A stretch of 8,811 nucleotides of DNA, taken from assembly GCA_963923035.1 (NCBI GenBank), contig CAWUKT010000141.1, forward strand, positions 1-8,811, written 5' to 3'. Numbering within the stretch: position 1 is the first letter of the stretch; each line of letters opens with the position of its first letter. This stretch comes from CAWUKT01 sp963923035 (lineage in GTDB: Bacteria > Bacteroidota > Bacteroidia > J057 > JADKCL01). This document shows positions 1 through 5,464 of this stretch, one piece after another. A model generated the notes under the pieces. It was given only the letters and a program-made list of their open reading frames with translations, was not told the DNA's origin and did no database searches. Position numbers and translations under genes: made by a program.

Positions 1-63
1 GAGAGGACAGGAAACGGGAGAATCACTCCTCCTGTTTTCTTCCTACTCGATTCCTGCCCCCAA

Positions 64-94
64 TTTCGATTCTCCTTACCATTCCCTATTTTTG
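64..94 (+). promoter_or_regulatory. Candidate Bacteroidota-type promoter for the TerC gene
   Basis: TATTTTTG at 87-94 fits the Bacteroidota -7 consensus TAnnTTTG exactly. A weak -33-like TTTC lies at 64-67, 19 bases upstream, where TTTG or TTG is expected. Transcription would begin near 101, giving a leader of about 20 bases before the ATG at 123. There is no Shine-Dalgarno sequence before that ATG, which is normal in this phylum. The -7 match is seen directly; promoter activity is inferred. Confidence 0.4.
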
Positions 95-122
95 CCCCCT
101 CGAATTACCAAATCAACCAGCC

Positions 123-893
123 ATGATCGAAAATATCATCACGTTACTGATGCTGATCCTCCTGCAGGCAGTATTGGGATTTGACAACCTCCTCTACATT
201 TCCCTGGAGTCCCAGCGGGCCCCCGCCGAAGACCAGCGCCGCGTCCGGAACCTCGGAATCGGATTGGCCATCATCCTCCGGATTGGTCTCTTGTTCCTGT
301 TGACCGCCGTCATTGACCTCTTCCAGGAATCGGTTCTGAAGATTCCCGACAACGATTATATCACCGGGGATTTCAACATCCACAGCCTGATCGTCCTGGG
401 AGGCGGTGGCTTCATATTGTGGACGGCGACCAAGGAAATTCTCCACATGATGAGCTTGGAAGAAAGCCACGAGGAGAAGAAAAAATCTAAATCGGCCACC
501 CAGGCCATCCTGATGATTGTCCTGATGAACCTGATCTTCTCATTCGATTCGATCCTCAGCGCCATCGCGCTGACCGATGTCTTTTGGGTCATGGCCACGG
601 CCATTGTCATCAGCGGTTTGCTGATGATGCTGTTGGCGGGGCAGGTATCTTCGTTCCTCCAAAAGAACCGGATGTACGAAGTCCTGGGACTGTTTGTCTT
701 GTTCCTCGTAGGGGTGATGCTCCTGTCCGAAGGCGGGCACCTCGGCCACCTGGGATTCTTCGGAAATGAAGTCACGCCGCTCAGCAAGACCACCTTCTAT
801 TTTGTGCTCGGCGCATTGATCATCGTAGATGTCATCCAGGCCCGCTACCAAAGAAAGCTCCAGCAGAAGAAGATGGCGGGGAAAGAGTTGTAG
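123..893 (+). CDS. TerC family integral membrane protein (probable metal-ion transporter)
   Basis: A 256-residue inner-membrane protein of the TerC family (PF03741). About seven hydrophobic segments are visible, near residues 5-28, 43-66, 86-104, 127-149, 154-174, 185-203 and 222-238. The two family signature motifs are present: VLGFDNLLYI at 17-26 and NLIFSFDSIL at 136-145, which place Asp21, Asn22 and Asp142 inside the membrane as likely ion-binding residues. A charged cytoplasmic-type loop (HEEKKKSKS, 116-124) separates the halves. Family members were named for tellurite resistance; better-studied ones (E. coli Alx, Bacillus MeeF/MeeY) export manganese or supply metal to secreted enzymes. 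No other ter genes are adjacent, so a tellurite role is unsupported and metal transport is the better guess. The residue before the first motif is Gln15, where many TerC proteins have Glu. The gene is alone on its strand and ends at a bidirectional terminator. The start gives a complete first helix and a sensible leader. Confidence 0.92.
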   Translation: MIENIITLLMLILLQAVLGFDNLLYISLESQRAPAEDQRRVRNLGIGLAIILRIGLLFLLTAVIDLFQESVLKIPDNDYITGDFNIHSLIVLGGGGFILWTATKEILHMMSLEESHEEKKKSKSATQAILMIVLMNLIFSFDSILSAIALTDVFWVMATAIVISGLLMMLLAGQVSSFLQKNRMYEVLGLFVLFLVGVMLLSEGGHLGHLGFFGNEVTPLSKTTFYFVLGALIIVDVIQARYQRKLQQKKMAGKEL

Positions 894-911
894 GGAAAAG
901 ACCGGGAAGAA

Positions 912-947
912 AAAAAGTCCCCATCGGCGCGGCGATGGGGACTTTTT
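912..947. terminator. Bidirectional rho-independent terminator between convergent genes
   Basis: A perfect 10-bp GC-rich stem, GTCCCCATCG (917-926) with CGATGGGGAC (933-942), closes a 6-base loop. It is flanked by an A tract on the left (910-916) and T5 on the right (943-947), so the stem can extend to 15 bp. Read on either strand, the hairpin is followed by a run of U. It lies in the 71-base gap between the TerC gene ending at 893 and the convergent adhesin gene ending at 965, and so can stop transcription from both. Confidence 0.9.
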
Positions 948-964
948 CATGCGCTGAAACCACA

Positions 965-3900
965 TCAACGGAACAGTACCACGTACCCTTTGACCAGCTC
1001 AGAGCCATCTCCAAGGTCGATCAGGTAGTAATAGGTGCCTTCCGGAAGCGGATCTCCGTTGTACATGCCATCCCAATTGTTCTGGTAGCGGTCCGCCTCA
1101 AATACCGGGTCGCCCCAGCGGTTGAAGATGGTCAGCTTATTGTTGGGATAGAAGAAGAGGTCGTCGATGACCCAGGTATCGTTGTCGCCATCGTTGTTCG
1201 GGCTGAAGCCCGAAGGTGCTGAGAAGCCCTCGAAATCGCGGGCTTCAAACGGCCCCAGGGTAATGGTATCCTGGCAATCGTTCGACGTAATCGCGATCAG
1301 GGTCACGATATAGTCGCCGGGTTGCGTATAGGTATAGATCGGCGAAATATCCGAGGAGGTATTGCCATCACCAAAGTCCCACGCATAGGAATTGGCCCCG
1401 GTACTCAGGTTCACGAACTGGACTTCCGATTGGGGAATGTTCAGGATGACGGAGGTATCCGGACTGGCAATGAAGCCAGCCGTCGGCAGATCAACCACTT
1501 CGAGGACGATCGGCACCCGTGGTCCCACACATCCCGTCACAATTTCCTGGACGTAGAACGTATCGCTCACCGTCACCGCCGCCAGCACAATGCTGTCTCC
1601 GGTATTGACCACGTTGCCACCGGACGGGGCATCGTACCATTCCAGCAGGCCACTGCCGCCCGAAATATCCAGTTGGGCATCTTCACCGATACACGCCACC
1701 TGGTCCTGCGTCGTCGGGGCCAAAGGCTCGGCGAGGACTTCGACCGACCCAAAGATGGTCGTATCACAGGAGCCATTTTCCAGCAGGATGGAATACGTAT
1801 AGGTTCCTGCGGTGGGATAAATATGCGAAATGGTATTGGAATTGCCGCTGAGGCCACCGGTCCCGGTCCACGTCGCGGTCAGGTTCGGACCGGGATTCAG
1901 GGTCAACGTGGTGGGGAAGCCCACACATACGGTATCGGCCGAGCTGGAGCCGGTCGGCCGGTCCAGAATCGTGACCGCAATGGAATTGGTCGCGGCGGTG
2001 GGACAGCCATTGGCGGTGGTACCCACGACCTGCAAGCTATTGCCCGGCTGGAGGCCAGTGGTGGTGAAAGAGGCATTGGGCCCGTTCAGGACGGAGTTGC
2101 CGCCATTGAAGAACTCATAGGTCGCGGCGGTGGCCGGCGAAACCGTAAAGGTCACCGGGTCGCCCAGACAGCGAATGGTATCGCTGGTGGCCAGCGCCAG
2201 CGTCGGCGGCACATCGATCGTCAAAGAAGCCGAATCGGTATAGATACAGCCATTGCCATCGTCAATGACGACGGTATAGGTGCCTTGACTGCCCGTTGTG
2301 ATGGACGGGGTAGTTTCCCCGTTTGGAGACCAGCTATATGTGGCACCCGCCCAGGAGGAGGCATCGAACGTGACGCTGTCACCCGCACACAACAAAGTAT
2401 CATTGCCCACCATTCCCGTCAGCAACTGCCAGACATTGATGAAGACCGTATCGGTCGAGGGGCAACCATTGACGTCCTGGGTATTGAGGACATAGGTGCC
2501 GGTGGTGGTGACATCGATGGAATTCGCACCGGAACCCGTCGACCAATTGTACACCGCGAAGTTGTTCGGAGTGGAAACCAGAACGACAGTATCACCGGGA
2601 CAAATGTCCTGGTCCGCGCCCAGGTCAGGGACAACGGTATTGTTGACGACCACATTGATGGTGTCGGCATTCACGCAGGTGGCGCTGTTGGAAACCGTAA
2701 CGGAATAGGTTCCGCTGGTGGTGACAGGGATGGTCTGGCTCGTTTGTCCCCCGCCCCAGCTATAATTGGAGGCGGAAGTTCCGGCATCCAGGGTCAATCC
2801 ATCACAAACAGTGGTATCGACCCCCAGATCAATGGCGGGCAGGCTGTCCACGATGACCGTCACCGAGACCGGTGCGCTCGGACATCCAACGGCACTCGTG
2901 CCCTGGACGACGTAGGTGGAATCCACGAGTGGAGCGACCGTAATGCCAGCCGAGGTGGACCCGTTGTTCCAGCCGTAGGTATTGGCTCCGGAAGCCGTCA
3001 GCGTGGTACTTTCTCCGATACAAATCTGTTGGTTCCCCGCAATGGTGACCACCGGAGTGGGGTAGACGTTCAGGAAAACAGTATCCGAAGACGTACAGCC
3101 ATTGACATCGACGACGTCGACATAATAGTTGCCCTGGGTACTGGCAAAGATGCTCGGCCCCGTGGTTCCGTCGGACCAGGTCAGGGCCACGAAGGAATTC
3201 GTCGGCACAAATTGGACCGAGTCTCCGGGACAGATATTCTGATCCGCGCCGAGGTCGGCCAGGATGGTATTGTTGACCGTGACATTGACCGTATCCGAGC
3301 TGGAACAATTGTTCCCGTCGGTGCCCGTCACGATATAGGTGCCCGAGGTATTGACCGGGATGGTCTGGGTACTGGCACCGGTATTCCAGGAATAGTTGGC
3401 CACATTGGGCCCCGCATTCAGGGTAGTGCCATCGCAAACGACCTGGTCAATTCCCAGATTGACCAGCGGCAAGGTATCCACGGTGACCGTGACCGGTACG
3501 AGAGGGGCCGGACAACCTGCCGCGCTGGTGCCCGCCACCGAATAGGTGGTGGTCGTGGTCGGGGCTACCGTGATAGAGTTGGCGCTGGAACCGGTGCTCC
3601 ACAGATAAGAACTCGCCCCATTGGCGTTCAGGGTCGTATTCTGTCCTTGGCAGATGGTCTGGGTGCCAGAAACGGAGATCAGGGGCGTCGGATTGATGGT
3701 GACGCTGGTCGTGCTCGCCGGTCCCGGACAACCGTTGATGGTCGCGAAGACCGAATAGGTGCCGGTGGCAGCCGGGGACGGCGCCGCAATAGTCGGACTG
3801 GTCTGGGTCGAAGAGAATGAATTGGGGCCTGACCACGTATAGGTTGCACCCGCCTGGCCACCGGCTGTAAAGGTCAGGGCGCTGTCCTCGCAGACCGGAC

Positions 3901-5110
3901 CGGTATTGGTCGCGGTGGGGGCCAGTGGGGTATCGTAGACCGTGGCGGCGGTGACCCCCGCGGTACTGGAACAGCCATTGGCGTCAGTGACCACCACCTG
4001 GTAGTTCCCCGAGGCATTGTCCTGGGCGGAGGCAATGGATGGATTCTGCTGGGTGGAACTAAAGCCATTGGGGCCGGTCCAGCTATAAGTGCCGCCGGCT
4101 AAGGATGTGGCGGTCAGGTTCAAGGTTGAGTTTTCACACAGGGGGCCGTTGTTGGCGGTACCCGGAGTGGGAGGGAGGGCGTTGATGGTGACGGTCTCAA
4201 ATACCGTGTCGCGGCAGCCAAGGAAGTCCACCACTTCCAAACCGACATTGTACGTGCCGGGAGAAGAGTAAAGGTGGGCCGGGTTGACCGCGTTGCTGGT
4301 CGTGCCATCTCCAAAATCCCAGTTGAAGCTGGAAATTGTGGAGGAAGCACCATTGACCGAGGAGCAGGAGTCGTTGATATAGAAGAACTGCGCCGAGTCG
4401 TTTTGGCAAACATTGCTGGAGGCCACACTGATGTCAGGGAAAATTTCGTAGGCGAAGTTGGAGTAGATGACGCTGGCCTGGGAATAGTTGTAGAAACCAA
4501 ATTTTCCCGGCTGGAAACAGCCCGTTTCATCAAATATCGTCGCTCCATTGATCCGAATCGTAATCCGGTCAGTGAGGTAAGTCAACTCAAAGTTATAAGT
4601 CGTATTGCGCACCCAGCCGACGGGGTTGTAGTCCAGGGCAAATATCTCAGCGGTGTTTGGCGTATGGTTCCACCAGTAAGGGTTGCCGTAGGAAATATTT
4701 CCATCGAGGCGGGTCAGATACTGGCCGGGGCTGGCGATGAAGTGGGGAATCTGGTTCCAGTCAAACAGATAGCCATCCATCGTATAGGTATTGCCCCCAA
4801 GAAAAATCGGATCCTGCCAACCAAAGACAAACCCGATGAAGTCATCGTCCGTACCCGTGGTCCGGAAGGACCCGGTAATCCGAACATTGATGAATTCCTG
4901 AGGGCTGACAAAGAAAGCCGGGGCACCGTTGATGGTCTGGGTCACGGAGGTTCCCGCCGCGTTGACCACCCAGTTGCCCGCTGAGGCCTGTGCCGAAGGA
5001 GCCCAGGTATTCAGATCAACAACGGCAGCACACTGCCCGAAAGACAAGCGGGGAATGAAAATGGCGAGCGCAAAAAGTAATGCAAGTTTCAGTTGATTTT
5101 TAGCAAACAT
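965..5110 (-). CDS. Giant modular T9SS-secreted protein with thrombospondin-C-like, PKD and Ig-like domains and gliding-motility type B C-terminal domain
   Basis: A 1381-residue protein, likely a surface adhesin or secreted scaffold. Order: Sec signal peptide 1-26 (hydrophobic LALLFALAIFI, then SFGQ); thrombospondin-C-like domain 27-225 (TDDDFIGFVFGWQ at 87-99, KFGFYNYSQASVIYSNFAYE at 203-222); PKD domain 226-312 (WDFGDG at 264-269); twelve Ig-like units from 313 to 1207, each with two cysteines; second PKD domain 1208-1292 (WDFGDG at 1244-1249); T9SS type B C-terminal domain 1293-1381 (FSPNNDGDNDTW, IFNRWGDPVFE, NWDG, final KGYVVLFR; TIGR04131/CHU_C type). Known biology: this C-terminal domain directs export through the type IX system after Sec transport. 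The ATG at 5110 was chosen because a signal peptide begins there; an in-frame ATG at 5233 would add 41 hydrophilic residues ahead of it. No Shine-Dalgarno sequence is seen. The gene is complete and monocistronic: a terminator precedes its leader and another follows it. The ligand is unknown, and adhesion is an inference from the architecture. Confidence 0.93.
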   Translation of the reverse strand: MFAKNQLKLALLFALAIFIPRLSFGQCAAVVDLNTWAPSAQASAGNWVVNAAGTSVTQTINGAPAFFVSPQEFINVRITGSFRTTGTDDDFIGFVFGWQDPIFLGGNTYTMDGYLFDWNQIPHFIASPGQYLTRLDGNISYGNPYWWNHTPNTAEIFALDYNPVGWVRNTTYNFELTYLTDRITIRINGATIFDETGCFQPGKFGFYNYSQASVIYSNFAYEIFPDISVASSNVCQNDSAQFFYINDSCSSVNGASSTISSFNWDFGDGTTSNAVNPAHLYSSPGTYNVGLEVVDFLGCRDTVFETVTINALPPTPGTANNGPLCENSTLNLTATSLAGGTYSWTGPNGFSSTQQNPSIASAQDNASGNYQVVVTDANGCSSTAGVTAATVYDTPLAPTATNTGPVCEDSALTFTAGGQAGATYTWSGPNSFSSTQTSPTIAAPSPAATGTYSVFATINGCPGPASTTSVTINPTPLISVSGTQTICQGQNTTLNANGASSYLWSTGSSANSITVAPTTTTTYSVAGTSAAGCPAPLVPVTVTVDTLPLVNLGIDQVVCDGTTLNAGPNVANYSWNTGASTQTIPVNTSGTYIVTGTDGNNCSSSDTVNVTVNNTILADLGADQNICPGDSVQFVPTNSFVALTWSDGTTGPSIFASTQGNYYVDVVDVNGCTSSDTVFLNVYPTPVVTIAGNQQICIGESTTLTASGANTYGWNNGSTSAGITVAPLVDSTYVVQGTSAVGCPSAPVSVTVIVDSLPAIDLGVDTTVCDGLTLDAGTSASNYSWGGGQTSQTIPVTTSGTYSVTVSNSATCVNADTINVVVNNTVVPDLGADQDICPGDTVVLVSTPNNFAVYNWSTGSGANSIDVTTTGTYVLNTQDVNGCPSTDTVFINVWQLLTGMVGNDTLLCAGDSVTFDASSWAGATYSWSPNGETTPSITTGSQGTYTVVIDDGNGCIYTDSASLTIDVPPTLALATSDTIRCLGDPVTFTVSPATAATYEFFNGGNSVLNGPNASFTTTGLQPGNSLQVVGTTANGCPTAATNSIAVTILDRPTGSSSADTVCVGFPTTLTLNPGPNLTATWTGTGGLSGNSNTISHIYPTAGTYTYSILLENGSCDTTIFGSVEVLAEPLAPTTQDQVACIGEDAQLDISGGSGLLEWYDAPSGGNVVNTGDSIVLAAVTVSDTFYVQEIVTGCVGPRVPIVLEVVDLPTAGFIASPDTSVILNIPQSEVQFVNLSTGANSYAWDFGDGNTSSDISPIYTYTQPGDYIVTLIAITSNDCQDTITLGPFEARDFEGFSAPSGFSPNNDGDNDTWVIDDLFFYPNNKLTIFNRWGDPVFEADRYQNNWDGMYNGDPLPEGTYYYLIDLGDGSELVKGYVVLFR
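2423..3685 (-). repeat. Tandem duplication of a three-Ig-domain cassette (210-residue period) inside the adhesin gene
   Basis: Protein residues 476-685 (DNA 3056-3685) and 686-896 (DNA 2423-3055) are two copies of the same ordered set of three different Ig-like units. Matching landmarks lie exactly 210 residues apart: TICQGQ/QICIGE (Cys487/Cys697), VCDG (Cys559/Cys769) and DLGADQ-ICPGD (Cys627/Cys837). A one-residue insertion in the last unit shifts its second cysteine to 211 (Cys672/Cys883). By hand alignment about half the residues are identical, so the duplication is old. The short DNA match ggtattgttgac recurs 630 bases apart (3266 and 2636). Confidence 0.88.
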
Positions 5111-5285
5111 AGTTTTCAGCAGTTCATGACTTCCAATCGCCAGCAAATCAGGCCGAAGCCATCGGCAGCAGCTCGGGTTGACTCGCAGGAAGAGTTGGTT
5201 CCTACCTTCCCTTAAAAAGCTGCCTGTGTTCAATGAAAATTGGCGATTTCCGATCCTAACAGAACATTTACTGTCCTACCTGACA

Positions 5286-5335
5286 ATGTACAAAAGTTCG
5301 AAATACAAAGTAAGAAAAACAGGGATTTTGTACAT
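5286..5335. promoter_or_regulatory. Perfect 10-bp inverted repeat upstream of the adhesin gene, candidate operator pair
   Basis: ATGTACAAAA (5286-5295) and TTTTGTACAT (5326-5335) are exact inverted copies. Each contains the palindrome TGTACA, and their centres are 40 bp apart, close to four helical turns. The site lies between the terminator of the protease gene and the adhesin start at 5110, about 175-225 bases upstream of the ATG. The spacer contains T-rich, TTTG-bearing minus-strand sequence where a promoter could sit, but no clean TAnnTTTG match was found. The function is inferred; the repeat is seen directly. Confidence 0.4.
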
Positions 5336-5354
5336 CCCAGATGGCTTTTTTCCT

Positions 5355-5401
5355 AAAAAGAGTCCCCTTCCAAAAGCCAAAAATGACTTATAGAAGGGGA
5401 C
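5355..5401 (-). terminator. Rho-independent terminator of the M16 protease gene
   Basis: On the minus strand a 9-bp perfect stem, GTCCCCTTC (complement of 5393-5401) with GAAGGGGAC (complement of 5362-5370), closes a 22-base loop and is followed by TCTTTTT (complement of 5355-5361). It begins about 64 bases after the protease stop codon at 5465. The T tract is on the minus-strand side only, so it acts in one direction and separates the protease gene from the adhesin gene. Confidence 0.75.
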
Positions 5402-5464
5402 CCTGCCGATGGCCCAACCAAATTTTATTTCCCCGTGGGGTTCTTTTTTCCTTTTTCCCCGATC

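Noticed and set aside
10..39. Imperfect hairpin at the left edge (GGAAACGGGAG paired with CTCCT-CCT-GTTTTC, with a 3-base bulge), possibly the terminator of a gene to the left
   Set aside because: It contains G-U pairs and a bulge, has no clear U run after it, and no gene end is visible in the window.
1322..3820. An 832-codon open frame on the plus strand, antisense to the adhesin gene
   Set aside because: It has the same exact codon register and the same explanation. The product is rich in Arg, Gly, Ile and Asp, mirroring the Thr, Ser, Asn and Val codons of the Ig repeats.
1490..4174. Possibility that the repetitive Ig region is a CRISPR-like or simple DNA repeat array
   Set aside because: The repetition is at protein level with a 70- or 210-residue period, the reading frame is open throughout, and DNA identity between units is limited to short stretches.
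5116..5127. A tiny upstream frame (Met-Asn-Cys-stop) ending 5 bases before the adhesin ATG on the minus strand
   Set aside because: Such a short frame is expected by chance, and no initiation signal or regulatory context supports it.
5111..5233. N-terminal extension of the adhesin from the ATG at 5233
   Set aside because: It would bury the signal peptide behind 41 basic, hydrophilic residues. The ATG at 5110 gives a standard exported N-terminus.
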